From: Firmicutes bacterium UBA6132
GTDB lineage: Bacteria > Bacillota_A > Clostridia > Tissierellales > Sedimentibacteraceae
Assembly: GCA_002435835.1 (NCBI GenBank)
Contig: DIVM01000196.1
Span: 1 to 25,265, forward strand
Length of the DNA: 25,265 nucleotides
Direction: 5' to 3'
Part shown: positions 8,749 through 17,097 of the stretch, in pieces
Position numbering within the stretch: position 1 is the first letter of the stretch
How the letters are laid out: the number at the start of each line of letters is the position of its first letter
The notes under the pieces: model-generated
What the model was told of the DNA's origin: nothing
What the model saw: the letters and a program-made list of their open reading frames with translations, nothing else
Databases searched by the model: none
Translations under genes and position numbers: made by a program

Positions 8749-8795
8749 TGCACAATGACGTGTATATACATCAATAAAGTATATACACGTTTTTT
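8749..8795 (+). terminator. Attenuator between the two amt genes
   Basis: A perfect 12-bp stem, ACGTGTATATAC (8758-8769) with GTATATACACGT (8779-8790), is followed by TTTTT. Its 5' arm overlaps an alternative hairpin, TGCAC-AATGAC-GTGTA (8749-8764), with hexaloop A1 and G4. The 12-base core TGCACAATGRCG is shared with attenuator 2. It would set how much transcription continues into the second amt gene. No good upstream partner hairpin was found. Confidence 0.65.
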
Positions 8796-8831
8796 ATATT
8801 AATAAAAAATTATATTATTGGAGGTAGTATT

Positions 8832-10577
8832 ATGTATTCAGCAGTAGATACCATATGGGTATTATTAGGAGCAGCACTAGTATTTTTTATGCAAGCAGGT
8901 TTTGCAATGGTAGAGACAGGTTTCACAAGATCTAAAAATGCAGGTAACATTATTATGAAAAACACACTGGACTTTTCCATTGGCACAATAGCATTTTGGG
9001 TTTTAGGTTTTGGATTGATGTTTGGTACATCAATTTTTGGATTTGTAGGTACACCGGACTTTTTTGTTAGTGGAGATTATTCTTCGACCGTCCCTACAAT
9101 GGCATTTTTCATATTTCAAACTGTATTTAGTGCAACAGCAGCAACAATAGTTTCTGGAGCAATGGCAGAAAGAACTAAATTTATATCATATTGTATGTAT
9201 AGCTTAGCAATAAGCGCATTTATTTATCCAATATCAGGCCACTGGATATGGGGTGGAGGATGGCTTTCACAATTAGGTTTTCATGATTTTGCAGGTTCTA
9301 CAGCAGTTCATATGGTTGGTGGTGTAGCAGCATTTTTAGGAGCAAAAATTCTTGGACCTCGTATTGGAAAATTTGATGAAAATGGAAATCCAAAAGCTAT
9401 ACTTGGACACAATTTAACAATTGGAGCTTTAGGAGTATTTATATTATGGTTTTGTTGGTTTGGATTTAATGGTACTTCAACAGTTTCAATGACAGGTGAT
9501 GATAGTATTGCAGCTGCATCCACTATATTTGTTACTACTAATATGGCAGCATCAGTAGCTACTTTTACAGCAATGATAATAACTTGGATTAGATATAAAA
9601 AACCGGATGTGTCTATTACACTTAATGGTGCTTTAGGAGGTTTAGTAGCTATAACTGCAGGCTGTGATGTTGTATCTGTATCTGGAGCGGCGGCCATAGG
9701 ATTTATAGCAGCATTTGTAATAGTATTTGGAATAGAATTTCTTGAAAAGAGGCTTAAAGTAGATGATCCAGTAGGAGCAGTTCCAGTACACGGCATGTGT
9801 GGAGCTATAGGCACAATTTTAACAGGAGTTTTTGCTGTTGATGGCGGCTTGTTATACGGAGGCGGTACAGCAATGTTATTAACGCAAATAGTTGGTGTAT
9901 TAGCAGTTATTGCTTGGGTAGGCATATCTATGTCCATAGTATTTAAATTAATTGATAAAACTATAGGGTTGCGTGTGCCAGCTGAAGAAGAAATAACTGG
10001 ACTTGATGTTGTTGAGCATGGATTGTTAAGCAGTTATGCAGATTTTATGCCTACATTTTCACCAACAATTTCATATGCAAGCAATTTATCACCAATTCAT
10101 TTAATGAAAAATGAAGAAGACATAACAGTTCCAGTTGAAGTAATTAAAATGAAATCTTCAAAAGAAGCTAAAATGACAAAAGTAGTAATTATTATGAACC
10201 AAGATAAATTTACTGTTCTAAAAGATGCTATGAATAAAATAGGTATTACCGGAATGACTGCAGTAAACGTGCTTGGATGTGGTATCCAAAAAGGATATTC
10301 TGAATATTATCGAGGTGTAAAGGTTGATATGAATCTTCTCCCAAAACTTCAGGTTGAAATAGTTGTAAGCAAAGTACCAACAAGATTAGTAATTGAGACG
10401 GCTAAGAAAGTGTTACAAACTGGTCATATAGGTGATGGAAAAATCTTTGTTTATGATGTGGAAAATGTAGTTAAAATCCGTACAGGTGAAGAAGGCTATG
10501 ATGCTTTACAAGATGACGATGATGAAATAAATAAAAATGATAAAACAGATAACAAAATGTTAACAGATGCTATATAG
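8832..10577 (+). CDS. amt: Ammonium transporter with fused C-terminal PII (GlnB) domain, copy 2
   Basis: 581 residues. Unlike copy 1 it has no signal peptide and starts directly with the first helix (VLLGAALVFFMQAGFAMVE, then TGFTRSKNAGN), the pattern of a different Amt subfamily. Pore features are present: SGAMAERTKF, FHDFAGSTAVHM (first His), LWFCWFGFNGTS, VPVHGMCGAIG (second His). After a linker that still resembles copy 1 (YADFMP, KNEEDITVPVEVI) comes the PII domain (about 447-560), roughly 88% identical to that of copy 1 by eye (14 differences in 115 positions), ending in the same LTDAI. Here too the GlnB Tyr51 position is Val. A GGAGGT site precedes the ATG; the gene lies 115 bases after copy 1 behind an attenuator. 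Confidence 0.95.
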   Translation: MYSAVDTIWVLLGAALVFFMQAGFAMVETGFTRSKNAGNIIMKNTLDFSIGTIAFWVLGFGLMFGTSIFGFVGTPDFFVSGDYSSTVPTMAFFIFQTVFSATAATIVSGAMAERTKFISYCMYSLAISAFIYPISGHWIWGGGWLSQLGFHDFAGSTAVHMVGGVAAFLGAKILGPRIGKFDENGNPKAILGHNLTIGALGVFILWFCWFGFNGTSTVSMTGDDSIAAASTIFVTTNMAASVATFTAMIITWIRYKKPDVSITLNGALGGLVAITAGCDVVSVSGAAAIGFIAAFVIVFGIEFLEKRLKVDDPVGAVPVHGMCGAIGTILTGVFAVDGGLLYGGGTAMLLTQIVGVLAVIAWVGISMSIVFKLIDKTIGLRVPAEEEITGLDVVEHGLLSSYADFMPTFSPTISYASNLSPIHLMKNEEDITVPVEVIKMKSSKEAKMTKVVIIMNQDKFTVLKDAMNKIGITGMTAVNVLGCGIQKGYSEYYRGVKVDMNLLPKLQVEIVVSKVPTRLVIETAKKVLQTGHIGDGKIFVYDVENVVKIRTGEEGYDALQDDDDEINKNDKTDNKMLTDAI

Positions 10578-10602
10578 ATATTCAATTAATTTTCTCCAAC
10601 TT

Positions 10603-10634
10603 AAAAAAGCTTTTGCATATGCAAGAGCTTTTTT
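10603..10634. terminator. Bidirectional terminator between convergent genes
   Basis: AAAAAAGCTTTTGCA and TGCAAGAGCTTTTTT form a 15-bp stem with one wobble and A/T tails on both sides, between the second amt gene and the minus-strand oxidoreductase. Confidence 0.85.
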
Positions 10635-10638
10635 AAAT

Positions 10639-12177
10639 TTATTTTTTTATTTTAATTTTCTCCAAAGGTAATACAGTTGGACCTTCTAAAATATTGCCTT
10701 TAATATCGTATCTTGAACCATGGCATTGGCAATCCCATGTTTTTTCTGCTTCATTAAATGATACTGCACATTTTAAATGCCTACAAACAGGATTAATACA
10801 GAAATAGTCTCCTTTTTCATCCTTGTAAACTCCTACCTTTTTGCCGTTATGTTCAACAATTTTTCCTTCTCCCATTTTAACATCAAATATTTGATCATAT
10901 ATAGGCATTACTCTTTTTGCAAATCCAGTTACAATGTTTCCCACTGATGAGGCAAATTCTTTAGCTGATTGAAGTGGCGTAATTCTTGAAGGATTGAACA
11001 CTTCTGAATAATCATCTTCTTTTCCTAAAATTCTATTTGAAATGATTAATGCAGCAGCAGCTGAATGAGACATTCCCCATTTTTTAAACCCTGTTGCAAC
11101 ATATATATCTTCTATATTGTTTGAATATTTTCCTATATAAGGTATATGGTCATATGTCATGCAATCCTGTGTTGACCATTTATTTATTATTTGATAATTT
11201 TTAAAATTTTGCTTTAAAAATTGCTCAAGTTCTTTATAAGAATCTTCTTCATTATCCTTCGATCCTACTTTGTGATTGCCCCCAGCAAGGAGCAACACTG
11301 GTCCTGAATTAGAAAAGTGATATTTCATTGAACGTATTGGATCATTTATATTAATGAACATTCCTTCAAATGCTTCTCTTTCAGTTGTAGCTGCTAAAAT
11401 ATAGGACTTTTCTTGGTAGAGTCTTAAGAAATAAAGTCCAAAATCATTGTCAAATGGATAATGGGACGAAACAATAATTTTATTTGCATAAATATTTCCA
11501 CAATCGGTTTTTATAACATATTCATAGTTTTTATTGTTTTCTTGATTTCTTTCTATGTTTAATGCTCTTACTTTTTCATATAATTCGCATTTAGAATTTT
11601 TTATTATGTTGAGTAGGCTGTACAAATATTTTAAAGGGTTAAATTGATATTGTCCTTTTACTCCTATTGCTCCTTCAACATTTATTGGTAAAGGAACTTC
11701 ATTGGTATAAAATCCATTTATATTAAGTTTTTCATATGCATGCAATTCTTTTTTTAACTGATCAATTTCATTTATGTCAGTAGTATAAACATATGCTGTT
11801 TGTTCTTTAAAATCGCATTCAATATTGTTGTCGGATATAATTTTTTTAATTAAATTTATACCTTCTTCATTTGCCTTTAAATATTGTTTTGCCTCTTGAA
11901 GGCTGAAACTGTTTATTAAATAATCATAAATTAAATCATGCTGAATTGTTATTTTGGCAGTTGTGTAACCTGTTGTACCAAATCCAATTTTACTTCCTTC
12001 TATTATCCCTATTTTATAACCTGAATCTTTAAGTAAATATGCAGTGTTTAAACCGGTTAAACCAGCACCAATTATTAATATATCGAATTCTTTATCTACT
12101 ATTTCAGCTTTATTAGCGGTACTATCATTTTTTTTATGTGATGTTTCATGCCAATATGAATGTCTTGGATGTTCCAT
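10639..12177 (-). CDS. FAD-dependent oxidoreductase (DAO family) with C-terminal Rieske [2Fe-2S] domain
   Basis: 512 residues, cytoplasmic. A Rossmann FAD site FDILIIGAGLTGLNTAYLL lies at about residues 31-49, with GTTGYTTAKIT behind it; the middle is a glycine/sarcosine-oxidase-like (DAO) domain with GPVLLLAGGNHKVG and a second FAD contact DIYVATGFKKWGMSH. The last hundred residues form a Rieske domain: CRH then CQCH, i.e. the two Cys-His pairs that hold the cluster. This layout equals the YhfW-type proteins of Bacillus and clostridia, whose substrate is not known. A GAGG ribosome site precedes the ATG. It stands alone, convergent to amt2 and divergent from ileS. Confidence 0.9.
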   Translation of the reverse strand: MEHPRHSYWHETSHKKNDSTANKAEIVDKEFDILIIGAGLTGLNTAYLLKDSGYKIGIIEGSKIGFGTTGYTTAKITIQHDLIYDYLINSFSLQEAKQYLKANEEGINLIKKIISDNNIECDFKEQTAYVYTTDINEIDQLKKELHAYEKLNINGFYTNEVPLPINVEGAIGVKGQYQFNPLKYLYSLLNIIKNSKCELYEKVRALNIERNQENNKNYEYVIKTDCGNIYANKIIVSSHYPFDNDFGLYFLRLYQEKSYILAATTEREAFEGMFININDPIRSMKYHFSNSGPVLLLAGGNHKVGSKDNEEDSYKELEQFLKQNFKNYQIINKWSTQDCMTYDHIPYIGKYSNNIEDIYVATGFKKWGMSHSAAAALIISNRILGKEDDYSEVFNPSRITPLQSAKEFASSVGNIVTGFAKRVMPIYDQIFDVKMGEGKIVEHNGKKVGVYKDEKGDYFCINPVCRHLKCAVSFNEAEKTWDCQCHGSRYDIKGNILEGPTVLPLEKIKIKK

Positions 12178-12275
12178 GAAATTCCTCTTTTCTGTATTTT
12201 TAATGTGGACATAATTTAATTTCGTATTATATATATTGTTTCTGAAAAACTGGGATAATATACAAAAATATTTAC

Positions 12276-12304
12276 TTGACTTTACTTTTAATTTATAATA
12301 TTAT
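12276..12304 (+). promoter_or_regulatory. Promoter of the ileS T-box leader
   Basis: TTGACT (12276-12281), 17-base spacer, TATTAT (12299-12304); start near 12311, some 60 bases before the T-box. Confidence 0.65.
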
Positions 12305-12370
12305 ATTTGCATACTAAAAACATAATTTTGTTTTTATAACAGTCGTAAATACATGTAAAAATAATATAAA

Positions 12371-12592
12371 CAGTGATTGGAACAGTAACTGTATAAAATA
12401 ATTCAAGAGAAATAATCATTTTGGTGGGAGATTATAATTATATTACAGTGAATATCATCCATGAGTTTAATTTCTGAAATATTAGTAAGAAATTACGTAT
12501 ATATGCGTTAAATAATAGAGATTCACATTCTATGTGTAATTTGGGTGGTACCGCGGAAATTTTCGTCCCATGTCTTTTGACATGGGATTTTT
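12371..12592 (+). ncRNA. T-box riboswitch (isoleucine)
   Basis: The antiterminator T-box GGGTGGTACCGCGG is at 12543-12556 and includes the bases that pair with the tRNA 3' end. The following terminator, TCCCATGTC (12566-12574) with GACATGGGA (12579-12587) and TTTTT, competes with it. Stem I elements are seen upstream: GATTGGAACAGTAACT, AAGAGA and GGTGGGAG, then GAATATCATCC, in which ATC at 12454-12456 is the likely Ile specifier codon. Uncharged tRNA-Ile would let transcription proceed to ileS. The specifier choice rests partly on the gene downstream; the 5' limit is approximate. Confidence 0.92.
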
Positions 12593-12605
12593 GTATGCCC
12601 TAACC

Positions 12606-12704
12606 CTATTTTACAGAACGGTTTTTTCTGAAAAATAGTGGTAGGTCAACCGCAACGAGCACCAAAATTATGCGACCGGAGGGAGCAAATAAATTTGTGT
12701 TGCG
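12606..12704 (+). other. Two unexplained hairpins in a GC-richer patch between T-box and ileS
   Basis: Hairpin 1: 12606-12618 with 12626-12638 (12 of 13 pairs). Hairpin 2: 12651-12704, imperfect, with CGCAAC and AATTT/AAATT pairing at its ends and a G/C-rich centre GCGACCGGAGGGAGC. The patch about 12640-12715 is near half G+C while its surroundings are AT-rich, so it is probably an inserted repeat or a structured leader element. The rest of 12593-12992 holds the repeat at 12833-12889 and no gene. Confidence 0.4.
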
Positions 12705-12832
12705 AGACTGCGCTGCTAAACATTAATTAACGTTCAAAGGCAAGGAAAAATGTTTGGTAGTTCAAACTTGAATCCATGATTTTAATATTTGGTATTGTTA
12801 AATTTTATGGATAATATATGTTAAATATTAAA

Positions 12833-12889
12833 GGGGACGGTACCCTAAAGCCCTAAACTCTGACCACGTCAAAAAAAGGGTCCGTCCCC
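12833..12889. repeat. REP-like inverted repeat in the ileS leader
   Basis: GGGGACGGTACCCT (12833-12846) and AGGGTCCGTCCCC (12877-12889) are inverted with a one-base bulge around a 30-base centre. The GGGAC/GTCCC arms resemble the other repeat hairpins in this window. Confidence 0.6.
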
Positions 12890-12992
12890 AAAAAGTACAA
12901 TAGATATACCTGTTTAAGGGTCTATCTTTAAAAAATACGCATTACAAAAAAAGAATAAATATAAATTGAAACTAAAATAAACGGAGGAAAAA

Positions 12993-15900
12993 ATGAAACA
13001 ATTCAAGGATATATCGAAAGCTTCATATAAAGAAAATGAACATGACATATCAGAATATTGGAAGCAAATAGATCTTTTGCACCAAAGCGTTGAAACAAGA
13101 CAGAACAATGCCCCATTTGTATTTTATGAAGGACCACCTACAGCAAATGGAAAACCTGGAATACACCATGTTATTGCAAGAGCATTAAAAGATTCAGTAT
13201 GCCGTTACAAAACTATGGAAGGATTCCAAGTAAAAAGAAAAGCAGGATGGGATACTCACGGACTTCCTGTTGAAATCGAAGTTGAAAAACAACTTGGTCT
13301 TAAAGATAAACAAGAAATTGAAAATTACGGTTTAGCAGCATTCAATGAAAAATGTCGTGAATCTGTTTTTACTTATGAAAGTCAATGGAGACAAATGACT
13401 GAAAGAATGGCTTATTTGATCGATTTGGATAATCCATACATCACTTTAGACAATAATTATATAGAGTCTGAGTGGTGGATTCTTGATAAAATGTTCAAAG
13501 ATAACATGATTTATGAAGGTCATAAAATACTTCCTTATTGTCCAAGATGCGGAACTGGTCTTGCTTCTCATGAAGTAGCTCAAGGATATGAAGAAATAAA
13601 AACAATGACTGCGTATGTTAAATTTAAGAAAAAAAATGCGGACGAATTTTTCTTAGCATGGACAACAACACCTTGGACATTATTATCAAATGTTGGTTTA
13701 ACTGTTCATCCTGAAGTTGATTATTTAAAAATAAGAACAAAGGATACTGAAGAAGCACAAGGAGAAGTTTTATATATTTCTAAACCTTTAGTTGATAAAG
13801 TTATAAAAGAAGAATATGAAGTATTAGTTGAAATGAAAGGTAAAGATTTAGAGTTCATGGAATATGAACAACTTATGCCTTATGTTGAAGTTCCTGCTGA
13901 TAAAAAAGCATTCATCGTTACATGTGCTGATTATGTTACTACTGAAGATGGTACTGGTATAGTTCACACTGCGCCTGCTTTTGGTGAGGATGACTATAAC
14001 ACAGGAAGAAGATATAACCTTGCAGTTTTAAATCCTGTTGATGATTCAGGAAGATTCAGAGGTACTCCATGGTCAGAAATGTTTGTTATGGATGCAGACC
14101 CAGCAATTATAAAATGGTTAAAAGAAGAAAATAAACTTTACAAAAAAGAAGCAGTTCTTCATAATTATCCTCACTGTTGGAGATGTCATACACCTTTATT
14201 GTACTACGCACGACCAAGCTGGTACGTAGAAATGACTAAATTAAAAGATAAATTAATAGAAAATAATAATACTGTTGAATGGTATCCTGATTTTGTTGGT
14301 GAAAAGCGTTTTGGAAACTGGCTTGAAAACTTAAATGATTGGGCTATATCAAGAAGCCGTTATTGGGGAACACCATTACCTATTTGGAGATGCGAATGTG
14401 GCCACAATGAAAGCATAGGTTCAAGAAAAGAGTTAGCTGAAAAAGCTGTTGAAGAAATTGATGAAACAATTGAACTTCACAGACCATATGTGGATGATGT
14501 TCATATTGTTTGCCCTGAATGTGGAAAACACATGACAAGAGTTAAAGATGTTATTGACTGTTGGTTTGACTCAGGATCAATGCCTTTTGCTCAACAACAT
14601 TATCCATTTGAAAACAAAGAAGAATTTGAAGCATCATTCCCAGCTGATTTCATATGCGAAGGAATTGACCAAACAAGAGGATGGTTCTATTCATTAATAG
14701 CAATTTCTACTTATATTAAAGGTCAATCACCATATAAAAGAGTTTTAGTTAATGATTTAATTCTTGATAAATTCGGTAAAAAAATGTCTAAATCAAAAGG
14801 AAACACAGTTGATCCATTTGATTTATTCGATAAATATGGAGCGGATGCTTTAAGATGGTATTTATTATATGTATCACCTGCATGGTCTCCTACAAAATTT
14901 GATGAAGATGGATTAAAAGAAGTATTAAGCAAATTCTTTGGAACAATTAAAAATGTATATACATTCTTTGCTTTATATGCAAACACTGATTCTGTAAATC
15001 CAAAAGAATTCTTTGTTGAATATAAGGATAGACCTGAACTTGATAGATGGATTTTATCTAAATACAATAATTTAGTTAAATCAGTTCGTGGAAGCATGGG
15101 AGTATATGACCATTGTAAATCAGTAAGAGCTATTCAAGAATTTGTAAATGAAGATTTATCAAACTGGTATATCAGACGTTCAAGAAGAAGATTCTGGGCT
15201 ACAGAGCTTACTGAAGATAAAAAAGCAGTTTACAATACAACTTATGAAATATTAGTTGGAATTGCACAGCTTACAGCACCATTTGCACCATATTTATCAG
15301 AAGAACTATATAGAAATTTAACAGGGGATATTTCAGTACATTTAAGCTATTACCCAGAAGTTTCAGTTGAGTTAATAGATGAAAATGTAGAAAAGAGAAT
15401 GGACCTTGTAAAAGAATTAGTTAAACTTGGAAGAGCTTCAAGAGAAAATTCTAAAATAAAAGTAAGACAGCCAATAGGAAAAATCCATATAGACGGAAAA
15501 TACAAAGAGCTTATATCTGATTTAGTTCCATTAATAATGGAAGAATTAAATGTTAAAGATGTAATATTTGAACATGACTTAAGCGAATTTATGGACTTCT
15601 CATTAAAACCTAATTTTAAACTTGCAGGACCTAAATTAGGTAGCAATGTTAAGGCATTTGCAGGAGCTTTAGCTAAAGCGGACTCTAAAGAAATAATAAA
15701 TGCAGTTAATTCAGGTGAAAAATATGAACTTGAAGTAAACGGACAAATAGTTGAACTTGATGAAGAAATATTAGATATCCGTATTTCTGCTAAAGAAGGA
15801 TACAATGTTTCTACAGAAAACAACTTGTTTACTATTTTAGATACACATTTAACTGAAGAACTTATAAATGAAGGATATGCAAGAGAATTTATTTCTAAAG

Positions 15901-16118
15901 TTCAACAAATGAGAAAAAGCAATGGATATGAAATGATGGACAGAATTCAAATATTCTACAAAGGCACGGTCGAAATAGACAGAGCAATAGAAGATTTTAT
16001 GGATTATATCAAATCAGAAACATTAGCTATTTCAGTAGAAAAATCAGAAGAAGAAAACATGGAAGTTCAAAACTTAAACGGTATTGATACTGCTATGAAA
16101 CTTGAAAAAGTACAATAA
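12993..16118 (+). CDS. ileS: Isoleucyl-tRNA synthetase, type 2 (long form)
   Basis: 1041 residues; charges tRNA-Ile with isoleucine. The class I signature is seen as GPPTANGKPGIHH (HIGH equivalent, about residues 46-58) and KKMSKSKGN (KMSKS loop, about 595). Also present are WDTHGLPVE, the editing-domain region (TTPWTLLSNVGL, GTGIVHTAPAFGEDD), the WAISRSRYWGTPLP segment, the anticodon-binding domain from about 690, and paired cysteines CPRCG and CPECG. Length and the PTANGKPGIHH signature fit the eukaryote-like IleRS2 class, not the 920-residue bacterial IleRS1; IleRS2 enzymes are generally less sensitive to mupirocin (family knowledge). GGAGG lies 6 bases before the ATG. It is controlled by the T-box and followed by a terminator; a partial copy of it lies at 20902-21141. 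Confidence 0.97.
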   Translation: MKQFKDISKASYKENEHDISEYWKQIDLLHQSVETRQNNAPFVFYEGPPTANGKPGIHHVIARALKDSVCRYKTMEGFQVKRKAGWDTHGLPVEIEVEKQLGLKDKQEIENYGLAAFNEKCRESVFTYESQWRQMTERMAYLIDLDNPYITLDNNYIESEWWILDKMFKDNMIYEGHKILPYCPRCGTGLASHEVAQGYEEIKTMTAYVKFKKKNADEFFLAWTTTPWTLLSNVGLTVHPEVDYLKIRTKDTEEAQGEVLYISKPLVDKVIKEEYEVLVEMKGKDLEFMEYEQLMPYVEVPADKKAFIVTCADYVTTEDGTGIVHTAPAFGEDDYNTGRRYNLAVLNPVDDSGRFRGTPWSEMFVMDADPAIIKWLKEENKLYKKEAVLHNYPHCWRCHTPLLYYARPSWYVEMTKLKDKLIENNNTVEWYPDFVGEKRFGNWLENLNDWAISRSRYWGTPLPIWRCECGHNESIGSRKELAEKAVEEIDETIELHRPYVDDVHIVCPECGKHMTRVKDVIDCWFDSGSMPFAQQHYPFENKEEFEASFPADFICEGIDQTRGWFYSLIAISTYIKGQSPYKRVLVNDLILDKFGKKMSKSKGNTVDPFDLFDKYGADALRWYLLYVSPAWSPTKFDEDGLKEVLSKFFGTIKNVYTFFALYANTDSVNPKEFFVEYKDRPELDRWILSKYNNLVKSVRGSMGVYDHCKSVRAIQEFVNEDLSNWYIRRSRRRFWATELTEDKKAVYNTTYEILVGIAQLTAPFAPYLSEELYRNLTGDISVHLSYYPEVSVELIDENVEKRMDLVKELVKLGRASRENSKIKVRQPIGKIHIDGKYKELISDLVPLIMEELNVKDVIFEHDLSEFMDFSLKPNFKLAGPKLGSNVKAFAGALAKADSKEIINAVNSGEKYELEVNGQIVELDEEILDIRISAKEGYNVSTENNLFTILDTHLTEELINEGYAREFISKVQQMRKSNGYEMMDRIQIFYKGTVEIDRAIEDFMDYIKSETLAISVEKSEEENMEVQNLNGIDTAMKLEKVQ

Positions 16119-16125
16119 ACTTAAT

Positions 16126-16158
16126 AAAAAAGCGATCATGCAAAATGGTCGCTTTTTT
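16126..16158 (+). terminator. ileS terminator
   Basis: AAAAAAGCGATCA pairs with TGGTCGCTTTTTT, eight bases after the ileS stop. A diverged copy stands at 21149-21182. Confidence 0.88.
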
Positions 16159-16190
16159 CAGTGGTCTCGGACGCTTCATCTGTCTTTTTT
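16159..16190 (-). repeat. Degenerate REP copy adjoining the ileS terminator
   Basis: On the minus strand it begins AAAAAAGACAGATGAAGCGTC, matching the REP copies that flank the RAYT gene apart from a few changes. It begins at the base after the ileS terminator, i.e. at the left edge of the mobile patchwork. Confidence 0.6.
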
Positions 16191-16397
16191 GTTCATGGAA
16201 TAGAAATAATTAGAATTTTTTCAATACAAAATAAAGGTTGATGCTATATAGTGTTAGATACTATAATTCTAAACTATATTTAGTGAATAAATATAAAAAT
16301 AAATATAAAATAAATTTGCAAAGGTCAGCAGTGAAATGTCACAAAACGGAATTTTACTTTAAAAAAGTTAAAATAAAATCTATGTAACAATTTAAGT

Positions 16398-16550
16398 TTA
16401 AACAATAACTTGTATGATGCATGATAGATGAAACTGGTTAAGTGCTGTAGCATATCCTAAGTTAGTTGCACAGCCTTTTAACCCAAGATCTTTATTGTCT
16501 TTATAATATTGAACAGCATCTTCTTTAAACTGTTTACTATGATTTGCCAT
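16398..16550 (-). pseudogene. Remnant of an IS3-family transposase orfA
   Basis: From the ATG at 16550 (GGAGG ribosome site before it) the first 32 residues, MANHSKQFKEDAVQYYKDNK then DLGLKGCATNLG, are the N-terminal HTH of IS150/IS3-type OrfA proteins. After that the reading loses similarity (YATALNQF...) and stops at about 50 residues, half the usual OrfA length. No OrfB, no DDE motif and no clear terminal repeats are seen. The stretches on both sides, 16191-16397 and 16551-16807, are AT-rich with no gene. Confidence 0.7.
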
Positions 16551-16807
16551 GATAAAGTTCCTCCATTTTGTTATTCTTATTGTATTATATTTTTGGAACT
16601 TTCTCAATTTAATTTGTTCTATTAATATTCTAGCACCAAGCTATTTATTTAATTGTAAGAAATCGAAATTCGCATATGTCATAAGGTTTAATTAAAATTC
16701 AAAGACATAAGCAAGATACTCAAAAGAAATTATAATTAAAGTATGACTTGGTAGAATTTTTATAAATAAAAATTCTATATATAAACTAAAATTAAGACAC
16801 TATTTAT

Positions 16808-16859
16808 AAAAAATCAGGGACATTTATCCGATTAAGCCAGATAATGTCCCTGATTTTTT
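16808..16859. repeat. Repeat hairpin with terminator form
   Basis: AAAAAATCAGGGACATTTATC and GATAATGTCCCTGATTTTTT form a 19-bp stem with one bulge around about 11 bases. A and T runs at both ends would let it work as a terminator in either direction, but no intact gene adjoins it; the CAGGGAC arms resemble the repeat at 23246-23300. Confidence 0.55.
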
Positions 16860-17097
16860 AATATTGCAAAGGAAGGTTGACATTTGAGATATATGATAAT
16901 GAGATCCAGATATGTCATTTTAGATGAAATATGTTTTATATTGGAAAAGTATGTTGTATAATGTAAGTAGTTAGTAATTTATATATTTTACAATAAATAA
17001 ATATTTTTAACATCAAATTATTTTTGGCATATTACACACGATATTATTTCATTATAGCATGCCAATATTAAAGACATAAAGGAGCAATAAGCAAAAA

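Noticed and set aside
9308..9937. Long minus-strand open frame (209 codons) inside the second amt gene
   Set aside because: A shadow of the alanine/glycine-rich channel coding sequence; low-complexity composition and no ribosome site.
15350..15823. Minus-strand open frame of 157 codons within ileS
   Set aside because: Serine/leucine-rich antisense shadow of a conserved domain of IleRS.
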